Assembly: GCF_002233675.1 (NCBI RefSeq)
Contig: NZ_NMUQ01000002.1
Span: forward strand, 491,852-555,851
Direction of reading: 5' to 3'
Origin: Paenibacillus herberti
GTDB taxonomy: Bacteria > Bacillota > Bacilli > Paenibacillales > Paenibacillaceae
Length of the DNA: 64,000 bases
Position 1 is the first letter of the stretch; each line of letters opens with the position of its first letter. Below the pieces are notes generated by a model. The model had not been told where the DNA came from. It did not search any database and saw nothing but the letters and a program-made list of their open reading frames with translations. A program made the translations under genes and the position numbers. Of this stretch, positions 26,221-34,997 are shown in pieces.

Positions 26221-27450
26221 ATGAAAATGAATATGAAAAATAGACACCAAGACAAAACCATCGTCCTCACAGGAGGCGGCTCTACCGGACATGTGAGCGT
26301 CAATCTGGCGCTGATTCCCGGGCTGCTGGCAGACGGTTGGTCCGTTCATTACATCGGCTCAAAAGATGGCATCGAGCGCAGCCTAATCGAGCCGCTAAAA
26401 GGCGTGACCTACCATGACATTTCCACTGGCAAGCTGCGCCGCTACTGGGATAAGCGCAATCTTTCCGACATGCTGCGCGTCGGTAAAGGATTGGTGCAGG
26501 CAGCGGCGCTGCTGCGACGGCTGCGGCCGGATGTTGTATTTTCCAAAGGCGGCTTTGTGAGTGTACCGGTTGTGCTGGGAGCGAAGCTCAACCGCATTCC
26601 AGCCATCATCCACGAGTCCGACGTAACACCTGGACTTGCCAATCGGATCGCGATTCCTTGCGCGACTGCCGTCTGTACGACTTTCCCCGAGACGGCCGCT
26701 TATATCCGTGGCGCACGCGTTGTGCAGGTTGGTCCGCTCGTGCGGCCGGAACTGTACAACGGCGATGCGGAGCGCGGGCGGAAGCTATGCGGCTTCGACC
26801 GCAGCCGCCCCGTGCTGCTCGTCATGGGCGGCAGCCTCGGCTCCCGCCGCCTTAATGAAGCAATCACCGAGGCGCTGCCGGAGCTGCTACCACGCTGGCA
26901 GATCGTCCATCTGCGCGGCAAAGGGCAAGTCGCCAGCGGAGCTGCAGCGGCTGGTGGATCGGCGGCGAGCGGGTTAGCGGCGAATCGTTCGGCGACTGGT
27001 CGTTTGACTGTGAGCGGATTAGCGGCGGGCGGTTCAATGGCGAGTGAATCGGCAACGAGCGAGTCCGTTTCAGAGCCGGGCTACCGCTCCTTCGAGTATT
27101 TATCGGAGGAGCTGCCCGATGTGCTGGCGCTGGCCGATGCCGTGCTGACGCGCGCAGGCGCCAACGCTCTCTTCGAGATGCTGGCACTGCGCAAGCCAAT
27201 GCTGCTTGTGCCGCTGCCGCTCTCGCAAAGCCGCGGCGACCAGCTCCGTAATGCAGCCTCCTTTGAGGCTGCTGGGCTTGCTCGCGTGCTGCCGGAGGAG
27301 AAGCTGAGCACGGTCACGCTGCTGCAAGAGCTGCGGGCGCTTACCACTGGCGATCCGGAGCTGCAAGACCGCTTGATAGCAGCAGCTCCCGCTGATCCGC
27401 TGCCACAGCTGCATGACCTGATACGCCAGACGGCGAGAGGGCGCAGCTGA
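26221..27450 (+). CDS. MurG-like UDP-GlcNAc transferase with a ~48-residue low-complexity insertion
   Basis: 409 residues; MurG is normally about 355-365. GGGSTGHV (18-25) replaces the MurG GGTGGH loop, FSKGGFVSVP and IHESDVTPGLANR are family motifs, and LTRAGANALFEMLALRKPMLLVPL is the donor-binding region. Residues ~238-285 are an Ala/Ser/Gly-rich insertion (repeats such as ASGLAAN and VSGLAAGGS) between LRGKGQ and YRSFEY, where MurG has a short loop. Not in a dcw cell-wall cluster and coupled to rpiA, so it is probably the second MurG-type enzyme found in some Bacillota. True acceptor unknown. Start at the first of three in-frame ATGs; the ribosome binding site is weak. Confidence 0.82.
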   Translation: MKMNMKNRHQDKTIVLTGGGSTGHVSVNLALIPGLLADGWSVHYIGSKDGIERSLIEPLKGVTYHDISTGKLRRYWDKRNLSDMLRVGKGLVQAAALLRRLRPDVVFSKGGFVSVPVVLGAKLNRIPAIIHESDVTPGLANRIAIPCATAVCTTFPETAAYIRGARVVQVGPLVRPELYNGDAERGRKLCGFDRSRPVLLVMGGSLGSRRLNEAITEALPELLPRWQIVHLRGKGQVASGAAAAGGSAASGLAANRSATGRLTVSGLAAGGSMASESATSESVSEPGYRSFEYLSEELPDVLALADAVLTRAGANALFEMLALRKPMLLVPLPLSQSRGDQLRNAASFEAAGLARVLPEEKLSTVTLLQELRALTTGDPELQDRLIAAAPADPLPQLHDLIRQTARGRS

Positions 27451-27466
27451 CCGACAATCTCAAATT

Positions 27467-27514
27467 AAAAAAAGCGTTCCAAAGCTGTGTGTTTTCAGCT
27501 TTGGAACGCTTTTT
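27467..27514. terminator. Bidirectional terminator between the MurG paralogue and ptsI
   Basis: AAAAAGCGTTCCAAAGCTG pairs with CAGCTTTGGAACGCTTTTT around TGTGTTTT, with A- and T-runs on both sides. Confidence 0.92.
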
Positions 27515-27575
27515 ACGCATGGGGTAGCCATGCGTAGGATATTGTTGCGCGCGGGGTACCCGCGGGCAAGGATGG

Positions 27576-29552
27576 TTAGGCGCGTGCTGCCGCCTGCGGC
27601 ACGCGCTGTTCCACCAGCGCGCGAACGTCGTCCGCGCTGTCCAGATCTAGAGCGGCGGCGGCAAGCTCCGCCAGCTCGGACTGGTTCAAGCGCGAGAGCA
27701 GCGCGCGCGTGCCGAGGATGGCGGACGAGCTCATGCTGAACTCGTCCAGGCCCATGCCGAGCAAGAGCGGCACCGCCAGCGGATTGCCGGCCATTTCGCC
27801 GCACATGCCGACCCACTTGCCTTCGGCATGGGCAGCGCGGATAACGCGGTCGATGAGGCGAAGCACCGGCGGATGGAGCGGATCGCTCAAGTAGCTGAGC
27901 TTCGGGTTCATCCGATCGGCCGCCATCGTGTACTGCACGAGATCATTCGTGCCGATGCTGAAGAAGTCGACCTCTCGTGCCAGACGATCCGCCATCATGG
28001 CGGCGGCCGGAATCTCGATCATGATACCGGCTTCCATATCATCTCGGAACGGCTTGCCTTCAGCGCGCAGCTCCTCGCGCGCCTCTTCCAGCAGTGCCTT
28101 GGCGCGCCGCCACTCGCCGAGCGTAGCGACCATCGGGAACATTACCTTGATGTTCCCGTGTGCGCTGGCGCGCAGTATTGCTCGCAGCTGGGTCTTGAAC
28201 AGCTGCGGACGGTCCAGGCTAATGCGCAGGGCGCGGTAGCCCAGGAAAGGATTGTCCTCGCGCGGCAGCTCCAGCAGCGGCAACTCTTTGTCGCCGCCGA
28301 TATCCATCGTGCGGATCACGACAGAAGCATCCGGGCCGAGCGCCTCTGCAGCGGAGCGGTAAGCACCGTATTGCTCGTCCTCACCGGGCAGCGTGTCCCT
28401 CCCCATATAAAGGAACTCAGTGCGGAACAAGCCGATGCCTTCTGCGTCATGTTTTTTCGCCTGGACGGCATCCTGAGCGCTGCCGATATTGGCAGCCAGC
28501 TCGACCTGCACGCCGTTAGCGCTGACAGATGGACGGCCGCGGAAAACTTCATTCTCGGCCTGGCTGCGGCGGTATTCTGCTTCGAGCGCACGATAACGCT
28601 CCAGCTCTTCCGCTATTGGATCAACGATGATTACGCCGCTGAAGCCGTCTACAATTACAGTCTGTCCATCTTTTATATCGTTTAGCGCCTCGCCCGCGCC
28701 GACTGCGGCAGCGACGCCGACAGAACGCGCGATGATGGCGCTATGCGAGGTCCGGCCCCCGACGGCTGTCGCAAAACCAGCCACCTGCTTCGGGTCCAGC
28801 TGTGCCGTATCGGATGGAGTCAAATCCTCCGCGATGAGCACCTGCTTGAGCGGGGCTCCAATAGCCTCTAGGTAATCCTCCCAGACGATATGGCCTGGAA
28901 CTGATACAGAAATTACAGCTCCCGCTGCTTCAGCTCCTGCATTACCCCCGATTGAGGAGTGTTCGGCTCCCTCGCTCCCTGCAATTGCTACAACGGCAGA
29001 TAAAGCTTGGTCAGCTGACGCAGTTACAGCTGATGTCGTTGGATCAGTTGAAGCCGATGCAGTTACCGCAGTTGCTTCTCGGACAACGCTTGGCTCTGTC
29101 GCCAAGCCGACATCTGTCGCTCCTTGCAGGATGCGGATGACCCGCTGACTCACGTCGCGCACATCAGCAGCGCGCTCCCGCAAATACGGGTCATCCAGCG
29201 CGGCGATGACCGACGCCACCTCTTCTGCCGTCTCCCATAGAGCGGAGTCGGCGGCCTGCAGCCCCTCGGTGATACACTCGCGTGCCACGCCCACCAGTTC
29301 CTCGTCTTCCAGCAGGAAGACGTGAGCCTCAAAAATCTCCGCCTCGTGCTGGCGCCCCTCGGCGCTCATCCGCTCCCGGATCGCTTCCAGCTCCCGGGAT
29401 GCCTGCGCCACGGCGGCGTCGAAACGCTCCGCCTCGCGCCCAGCCTCCTCCGCCGCGATCGATCTCGCGGCGACGGACAATTCCGCCCCGACCCGCTTCG
29501 CGAGGCCGATGGCATAACCCGGGGCGGCTCCGATTCCCTGAATCGTTCTCAT
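27576..29552 (-). CDS. ptsI: PTS enzyme I (phosphoenolpyruvate-protein phosphotransferase) with an ~80-residue insertion
   Basis: 658 residues, versus ~570 usual. The start at 29552 is taken so that MRTIQGIGAAPG aligns with the normal N-terminus; a GTG two codons earlier is possible. GGRTSHSAIIARS carries the active His (residue 270; about 190 in ordinary enzymes). IGLFRTEFLYM, MDIGGDKELP, and the Cys of WVGMCGEMAG are the PEP-binding C-terminal signatures. Residues ~150-233 form a Thr/Ala/Ser/Gly-rich insertion between the HPr-binding helical domain and the phospho-His domain, right at the hinge. Last gene of the PTS cluster, 9 bp after ptsH. Confidence 0.94.
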   Translation of the reverse strand: MRTIQGIGAAPGYAIGLAKRVGAELSVAARSIAAEEAGREAERFDAAVAQASRELEAIRERMSAEGRQHEAEIFEAHVFLLEDEELVGVARECITEGLQAADSALWETAEEVASVIAALDDPYLRERAADVRDVSQRVIRILQGATDVGLATEPSVVREATAVTASASTDPTTSAVTASADQALSAVVAIAGSEGAEHSSIGGNAGAEAAGAVISVSVPGHIVWEDYLEAIGAPLKQVLIAEDLTPSDTAQLDPKQVAGFATAVGGRTSHSAIIARSVGVAAAVGAGEALNDIKDGQTVIVDGFSGVIIVDPIAEELERYRALEAEYRRSQAENEVFRGRPSVSANGVQVELAANIGSAQDAVQAKKHDAEGIGLFRTEFLYMGRDTLPGEDEQYGAYRSAAEALGPDASVVIRTMDIGGDKELPLLELPREDNPFLGYRALRISLDRPQLFKTQLRAILRASAHGNIKVMFPMVATLGEWRRAKALLEEAREELRAEGKPFRDDMEAGIMIEIPAAAMMADRLAREVDFFSIGTNDLVQYTMAADRMNPKLSYLSDPLHPPVLRLIDRVIRAAHAEGKWVGMCGEMAGNPLAVPLLLGMGLDEFSMSSSAILGTRALLSRLNQSELAELAAAALDLDSADDVRALVEQRVPQAAARA

Positions 29553-29561
29553 CGCCACCCG

Positions 29562-29822
29562 CTATTCCGCTTCCGCGGAGCTTAGAACCGCTCCGATCGC
29601 GTCCACAACAGCCTCGGCCCCTTCGCCTTGGGCCGCAACCGTAACAACGTCGCCTTGCTTAGCGCCGACCGACAGCACCTTCACGAGACTTTTTGCATTG
29701 CTGCGAATGTCGCCTTTAATCAGATGTACGTCACCGGCAAAAGGCTTCGCCGCCTCGACAATTTTCCGCGCTGGACGGGCGTGAATGCCCGTCGGATTTA
29801 CAATCGTGAATGTTTTTTCCAT
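29562..29822 (-). CDS. ptsH: Phosphocarrier protein HPr
   Basis: 86 residues, AGAGGAGATTAATCGGAA before the ATG. TGIHARPA gives the phosphorylation site His14, and NAKSLVKVLSVG gives Ser45, the HPr kinase/phosphorylase site, so this HPr can take part in CcpA-type catabolite control. Receives phosphate from PtsI and passes it to EIIA. A 255-bp gap to the EIICB gene upstream shows no clear terminator or promoter. Confidence 0.95.
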   Translation of the reverse strand: MEKTFTIVNPTGIHARPARKIVEAAKPFAGDVHLIKGDIRSNAKSLVKVLSVGAKQGDVVTVAAQGEGAEAVVDAIGAVLSSAEAE

Positions 29823-30077
29823 TTCCGATTAATCTCCTCTCATATCCCCAAGGAGCCGCGCTTTCCCTTGCGCAGCCCTCTATGGATCCCCATGTTTGTT
29901 GCATGTTCTTTTTCTTGCTGTATAAGCTGAACTTAGAAGCTTAACAGCGGTACCCGCTGCGCGAACCGATCTGTTGTAGTGGGATTCCTTCTACAAAGGC
30001 GACCACATTAAATGGATGGGTTCGCTCCAAATCTCTTCTGCTGCTCGTTCCCTTATCTCCCCAAAACCAATCACTTG

Positions 30078-31550
30078 CTAAAGCTTCTTCTTAATCTCAT
30101 CCTTCAGTTCCTCCGAAGAGGTTCCGAATATAGCCTGCACCGCGCCTTTACCGAGGCGGATTACGCCGACAGCGCCCAGCTTCTTGAGGTCAGCGTCACG
30201 TATTTCCTTGTCGTCCTTGACGACGAGACGCAGACGGGTGATGCAAGCGTCCACGCTCTCGATATTGCCAGCGCCGCCAAGCGCAGCCAGCACCTGGGAT
30301 GCTTTATCATTAGTGGCGCCGAGTGCGGAGCTGCCAGCGACATCTTGCGGATTTCCGCTTGTGCCGGTTTCGGAGGCTTCTTCGTCCTCGCGGCCCGGCG
30401 TTTTGAGATTCAGCTTGATGATTAGGAAGCGGAACAGCACATAGTAGACAGCCGCAAATACCAGACCGACTGGAATGAGAATGAGCGGGTTCGTGGCAAG
30501 CTGATAGTTGATCAAATAGTCGAGCAAACCAGCCGAGAATCCGAAGCCAAGCTTGACGTCAAGCTCGTACATAATCCAGCCGCTAATACCCGCAAGCACA
30601 GCATGGACCACATACAGCAGAGGCGCGACGAACATGAACGCGAATTCAAGCGGCTCCGTGATACCAGTCAAGAACGAGGCAACAGCTGCCCCGATGAAAA
30701 TGGAGGAAACCACTTTACGACGCTCTGGACGGGCAGTGTGGATGATAGCCATAGCCGCCGCAGGCAACGCGAACATCATGATCGGGAAGAAACCAGTCAT
30801 GAACATACCCGCCGTGCGGTCGCCGGCGAAGAAACGGTTCAGGTCGCCCGTCACTACTTTGCCAGCTGCATCTGTGAACGTTCCGATCTGGAACCAGGCG
30901 ATGCTGTTGAGAATATGATGCAGGCCAAACGGGAGCAGCAAGCGGTTCGCCAACCCGTAGATGAAAGCACCAACGCCGCCGAGACTGACGACCCAATTGC
31001 CGAACGTATCCAGCCAGTTTTGCACCGGACCCCAGATTAGAGCAAACACAATACCGATAAGAATCATGGAAACAGACGTGATGATCGGTACAAAACGCTT
31101 GCCGCCGAAAAATCCGAGCCAGTCTGGCAGTTTGATTTTATGGAATCGATTGTACATGTAAGCTGCAACAAGACCCGATGCGATACCGCCGAGTACGCCC
31201 ATGTTGAGCACGCTGTCCTTGCCGATGATGCCCGGGAACACTAGCGGACCTGCTTTCAGCACATTCTGCAGCACTAAGTAAGCAATGACCGCTGCCAGTG
31301 TGGCAACAGCATCACCAGCCATACCTATCGCAACGCCAACTGCGAAAATAATCGGCAAGTTATCAAAAATCGCCGAACCGCCTGCGGCCAGGAACGGTGC
31401 GATATAAGTGTTGATCCATTCGCCAGTGCTGCCCCAACCGAAGTCAGTGACGTAGTTAATATTGCCGAAGCGCAGCAGAATCGCCGCCGCAGGCAGCGCT
31501 GCCACTGGCAGCATGAGAGATTTCCCGATTTTTTGCAAAAAAGCTAACAT
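30078..31550 (-). CDS. PTS system EIICB component, probably N-acetylglucosamine-specific
   Basis: 490 residues. The N-terminal MLAFLQKIGKSLMLPVAALPAAAIL and the loop IIHTARPERRK resemble Bacillus NagP more than PtsG. The EIIC domain (1-365) has about ten membrane spans and the GITEPLEFAFMFVAP substrate-loop motif. A hydrophilic linker (~380-415) leads to EIIB with the phosphorylated Cys in DACITRLRL (about residue 435). It takes up and phosphorylates sugar with phosphate from the EIIA encoded 22 bp upstream. Glucose instead of GlcNAc remains possible. GGGAGGTAAAGTT precedes the ATG. Confidence 0.88.
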   Translation of the reverse strand: MLAFLQKIGKSLMLPVAALPAAAILLRFGNINYVTDFGWGSTGEWINTYIAPFLAAGGSAIFDNLPIIFAVGVAIGMAGDAVATLAAVIAYLVLQNVLKAGPLVFPGIIGKDSVLNMGVLGGIASGLVAAYMYNRFHKIKLPDWLGFFGGKRFVPIITSVSMILIGIVFALIWGPVQNWLDTFGNWVVSLGGVGAFIYGLANRLLLPFGLHHILNSIAWFQIGTFTDAAGKVVTGDLNRFFAGDRTAGMFMTGFFPIMMFALPAAAMAIIHTARPERRKVVSSIFIGAAVASFLTGITEPLEFAFMFVAPLLYVVHAVLAGISGWIMYELDVKLGFGFSAGLLDYLINYQLATNPLILIPVGLVFAAVYYVLFRFLIIKLNLKTPGREDEEASETGTSGNPQDVAGSSALGATNDKASQVLAALGGAGNIESVDACITRLRLVVKDDKEIRDADLKKLGAVGVIRLGKGAVQAIFGTSSEELKDEIKKKL

Positions 31551-31572
31551 AACTTTACCTCCCTATTCATCA

Positions 31573-32073
31573 TTAAGTTTGTTTAAGGGTTATCGTATAA
31601 TTCCCAGTTGCGCCAGCCTTAACGGTGCCGTATTGACAGTCAACCTTCTCGGCCGCTTCTTCCTCCGCCACGATGACCGGAGAGATGAGCGAATGGCCGG
31701 CGGCGCGGATTGCTTCCAGGTCGAACTCGATCAGCGGTTGACCGGCCTTGACGGCATCGCCGGTTTTGACCAGCGCTTTGAAGCCGCTGCCCTGCATGGA
31801 TACCGTATTGATGCCGATATGGATCAGCAGCTGCAGTCCGGATTCATGCTCCACGATGACCGCATGATGCGTGTCGATCAGATGCGCAACAACTCCATCA
31901 AACGGAGCGACAGCAACGCCTTCGGATGGGTCGATCGCGGCTCCAGGGCCCATCATACCTTGGGCAAAAGCTTCATCCGGCACTTCCGCCAGCGGAACAA
32001 GACGTCCTGTAATAGCGGCTGCGACCTCGACAACCTGAGCTTCTTTTTTGTTGCTGAATAGTTTTTTGAACAT
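31573..32073 (-). CDS. PTS EIIA component, glucose/GlcNAc (Crr) type
   Basis: 166 residues. IHIGINTVSMQGSGF carries the phospho-acceptor His and HHAVIVEHESG the second active-site His. FDGVVAHLIDTHHA and ISPVIV are typical of the beta-sandwich EIIA-Glc fold. Transfers phosphate from HPr to the EIIB domain of the neighbouring protein. AAGGAGAGATTATCC precedes the ATG; co-transcribed with the antiterminator (80-bp gap). Confidence 0.93.
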   Translation of the reverse strand: MFKKLFSNKKEAQVVEVAAAITGRLVPLAEVPDEAFAQGMMGPGAAIDPSEGVAVAPFDGVVAHLIDTHHAVIVEHESGLQLLIHIGINTVSMQGSGFKALVKTGDAVKAGQPLIEFDLEAIRAAGHSLISPVIVAEEEAAEKVDCQYGTVKAGATGNYTITLKQT

Positions 32074-32153
32074 GGATAATCTCTCCTTATCAATAAAGTT
32101 ATTTTGAAAGCCGGACCCCTCTACAAACGAGACGGATCGCGGCGTTGCCCGCG

Positions 32154-33020
32154 TCAGTTATCCCCTTGCCTGTAAGCCTCCAACAAACGATGCACATGCA
32201 TCGCGAGGAATCCGATCTCGTTTTTGCCCACTGGCAAGCCGAGCTCCTTCTCCATCTTCTCTGCGGCGAGCGCAGCTATCCGATGCATTTCGGGGAACTT
32301 GTCGGCAATCTCGTCGGCAAACGGATTCGTGGCACTTTTACCTTCCGCAAGCCGGTCCAACGCATGATGCAGATGCATGACGAGTCTTGCGTAGTCGCTG
32401 CCTCTGCGTGGAATTGCGATCTCGCCCTCCTGCTCGATTAACGCGATCATCTCCGCCATTAGCTTGGTGCGTCGCGCCAGCTGTCCAGCCGACAGCTCCC
32501 CTGCAGCCGAATGGACATGAAAGGTTAGAAAGCCTACTTCCTCTTCGGGTATGGGAATTCCGAACGCTTCCTCGATCATGCGAGCAGCTTCTGCTGCAAT
32601 AGCATATTCTTGAGGGAAGGCCAGCTTCGTCTCCTCCAGAAATGGATTGCTAATCTCCATTCCGCTATGCAGCCGAAATACAGCGAACTGAATATGACTC
32701 GGCAGCGCAAAATAAACTTTAGGACTGACGGGGATGCCCATATCCTCCCGAATTCGTTCAACGATTCGCTCGGCAATGGCGACGGATTCCGGTTCGATTT
32801 CCTCTAGCAGCAGACGGTAGCGTCCGGCCTCTTCCTTGTCGTCCAGCCGGTAGCGCTTCTCGATGCGCGGATCGTCTCCCGGAATGGTCTGCAGTCCTTT
32901 GGCCTCGAAGCCGAGTCCTTTGCCGAACAGTACGTATTCCTTGCCCGTATCCACGCGCACCGTCAAAATAACGTTATTGCCTACTGCGCGCTCGATTCGG
33001 TACTCTCTGCCACCGGACAT
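32154..33020 (-). CDS. BglG/SacY/GlcT-family transcriptional antiterminator
   Basis: 288 residues from the ATG at 33020 (GGAGGAGGAGCCG before it; the frame stays open across the attenuator upstream, which is not coding). Residues 1-60 are the RNA-binding CAT domain (NNVILTV, GKEYVLFGKGLGF). PRD1 (~70-170) has ALPSHIQFA and FHVHSA; PRD2 (~175-285) has MHLHHAL and AMHVHRL, the histidines that PTS proteins phosphorylate. The CAT domain and LFGKGLGF are closest to GlcT. It should bind the leader RNA (33.07-33.15 kb) and allow read-through when sugar is present, so it controls its own operon. Confidence 0.92.
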   Translation of the reverse strand: MSGGREYRIERAVGNNVILTVRVDTGKEYVLFGKGLGFEAKGLQTIPGDDPRIEKRYRLDDKEEAGRYRLLLEEIEPESVAIAERIVERIREDMGIPVSPKVYFALPSHIQFAVFRLHSGMEISNPFLEETKLAFPQEYAIAAEAARMIEEAFGIPIPEEEVGFLTFHVHSAAGELSAGQLARRTKLMAEMIALIEQEGEIAIPRRGSDYARLVMHLHHALDRLAEGKSATNPFADEIADKFPEMHRIAALAAEKMEKELGLPVGKNEIGFLAMHVHRLLEAYRQGDN

Positions 33021-33069
33021 CGGCTCCTCCTCCTTCCGCCCTTTCCTATTACCGTTCCCCGGTGGACGC

Positions 33070-33152
33070 AAAAAAACCAAGGATAGCGAACACAGGATAA
33101 TAAACGCATTCGAAGGTGAATGCTGGTTTATCCGTGTTATCGCTTTCCTTGG
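33070..33152 (-). promoter_or_regulatory. Leader attenuator (RAT plus terminator) of the PTS operon
   Basis: On the minus strand CCAAGGAAAGCGATAACA...GCATTC pairs with GAATGC...TGTGTTCGCTATCCTTGG along arms of about 35 nt with small bulges, and is followed by seven T (33070-33076), 50 bp before the antiterminator start. The upper arm is where an antiterminator-binding RNA element would lie. GGAAAGCGATAACA (33135-33148) also matches 12 of 14 positions of the cre consensus TGWAARCGYTWNCW, so CcpA control here is possible. Confidence 0.8.
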
Positions 33153-33399
33153 CTCATGCCTAATCAAATAGTCGCACGCCTTAGAAACGGCTTATGAAGT
33201 TTATTTTTCATACATTCCGATAGAAAATACCCGATGCAAGTAAAAACTATAGCTCATCTAAAACGCTTTCGTCAACGGAAAGTTGCGCCAGCCGCCAGGC
33301 TTGCGGTATTGTTAATGTCATCTAATATCACATTTGAAATATAATTCAGTTATTATGTTATATTTTGTTCCATAAGAGGAAAAGGCAGGGGGATACGGA

Positions 33400-34710
33400 G
33401 TGGATATTCGACATATGCGGCTGGACGAACCAGCCCTTGGCACCTTCAGCGAAGAACGCGAGGAATACGAGCGCGATTATGCCCGTTTGATCCAGTCACC
33501 GGCGTTCCGCCGTCTGCAGGGCAAGTCTCAAGTGTTCGGCGCAGGCTCGGGCGATTACTATCGCACTCGGCTGACGCATTCCCTTGAGGTTTCTCAAATT
33601 GCTCGCGAGGCGGCTCGCCGACTGGCCAAGCATTATCCTTTTGTCGAGCAGGGCGAACATCCCGGACTTGTCGTCAGCCCTGCGGTGGTTGAATGTGCGG
33701 CGTTGGCGCATGATCTTGGCCATCCTCCTTTTGGCCATCGTGGTGAAGAGGTGCTTAACGGGCTGCTGCAGGAGCAGTACGGAATGAAGTACGAGGGCAA
33801 CGCCCAGAACTTCCGCATTCTCATGTTTCTAGAAAAGCGCGCCGGCAGCGGCAGCGGACTCGATCTGACTGCAGCCGTGCTGCTCGCCGTCAACAAGTAT
33901 CCTTATTGCATCGATGAGCCGGGCCGCCTAAAGGGCGTCTACGCGCCAGAATGGGAAATCATCCGCGAACTGCGCGAGCGATGGGATATGCCAGAGGGCG
34001 CCAAAACGCTGGAAACTCAGCTGATGGACTTATGCGATGACATCGCCTACTCCACTCATGATATTGAGGACGGCATCCGCGCCGGGAAAATCGGGATGGA
34101 CCGGACCTTTTTTGAAAGTGAACATCTGCACTCCCATCTGGTCCAGGAAATTGTCGATGATGAAGGCAATAAAGACTTCCGCTGGGAAGAGGTCAACATC
34201 CCTGAGATGGTACGACGGGTGCTGGATGACTTCATTAGTCAGTGGGAGAGCATTTATATCGCCTGTGGACGCGAAGCATCCCGGACCCGCCGCGAAATCA
34301 AGGCTCGCTGGGTGAGCACATTCGCTGGAAGGATCGGCATCATTGACGAGGCAGGTTGGAAAAGAGTTACGTTTGTGCGCGATGACGCTTGCGACTACGA
34401 GCTGCTGCGCACGATGGAAATTCTCAAAAAGCTGGCTTGGGTGACGCTCATCAAGGACTTCCGCGTCCAGCGGCTGCAGATGCGCAGCGAGATCATGATC
34501 AAGCAGTTATGGGACAGCTTCATCAAGCCAGAAACCGGCCGCCTCATCGTTCCTTCCGACTGGCTGCAAAATTACGAAAGCCACGCTGCCAAATGGAGCT
34601 GGCCGCGCTTCGTTGCCGACTATATCGCCGGCATGACGGACGCCTACGCCGAGAAGGTGTACGCCGAGCTGTTCGCCAGCAAGTCCGGCTCGATTTATGA
34701 GATGGACTAA
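33400..34710 (+). CDS. dGTPase-like HD-domain triphosphohydrolase
   Basis: 436 residues, GTG start after GGGGGATACGGA. HD metal site: RLTHSLEVSQIAR and AALAHDLGHPPFGH supply His, His-Asp and the later Asp in DLCDDIAYSTHDIEDG. FRRLQGKSQVF and EGNAQNFR are typical of dGTPase-like proteins. Members hydrolyse dGTP or other dNTPs to the deoxynucleoside and triphosphate, affecting nucleotide pools and sometimes phage defence. An AT-rich promoter region with TTGAAA (33334-33339) and TTATAT (33358-33363) precedes it. Confidence 0.92.
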   Translation: MDIRHMRLDEPALGTFSEEREEYERDYARLIQSPAFRRLQGKSQVFGAGSGDYYRTRLTHSLEVSQIAREAARRLAKHYPFVEQGEHPGLVVSPAVVECAALAHDLGHPPFGHRGEEVLNGLLQEQYGMKYEGNAQNFRILMFLEKRAGSGSGLDLTAAVLLAVNKYPYCIDEPGRLKGVYAPEWEIIRELRERWDMPEGAKTLETQLMDLCDDIAYSTHDIEDGIRAGKIGMDRTFFESEHLHSHLVQEIVDDEGNKDFRWEEVNIPEMVRRVLDDFISQWESIYIACGREASRTRREIKARWVSTFAGRIGIIDEAGWKRVTFVRDDACDYELLRTMEILKKLAWVTLIKDFRVQRLQMRSEIMIKQLWDSFIKPETGRLIVPSDWLQNYESHAAKWSWPRFVADYIAGMTDAYAEKVYAELFASKSGSIYEMD

Positions 34711-34797
34711 GGGGGACGACGCTGATAACGACGGTGTCGCGGGAACATCCTTTTCGCAATCCGCTCTGTTGATGGCTATAGCTCTGCAGGTAGATGT

Positions 34798-34851
34798 AAA
34801 AGGAAGTCTCCATGAACCGCTTAATTGCGGCCATGGAGACTTCCTTTTTTT
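34798..34851 (+). terminator. Terminator after the dGTPase gene
   Basis: AAAAGGAAGTCTCCATG pairs with CATGGAGACTTCCTTTT over 17 bp, followed by further T. Confidence 0.92.
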
Positions 34852-34953
34852 GGTGCGCTTATTCACATTAAATTCCCATATCAGCCATAGCGCGGAGGGC
34901 TCCGAGGGAGCATTATGGATGGGAGCAGAGTGAAAAATAATCAGTAGAAACAA

Positions 34954-34986
34954 ACGAGCAGTCCATTGCTTCCCCCAACTGCTCGT
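34954..34986 (-). terminator. Terminator after the antitoxin gene
   Basis: ACGAGCAGT (34954-34962) pairs with ACTGCTCGT (34978-34986); TTGTTTC follows on the minus strand. Confidence 0.65.
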
Positions 34987-34997
34987 TGCAAAGATAG

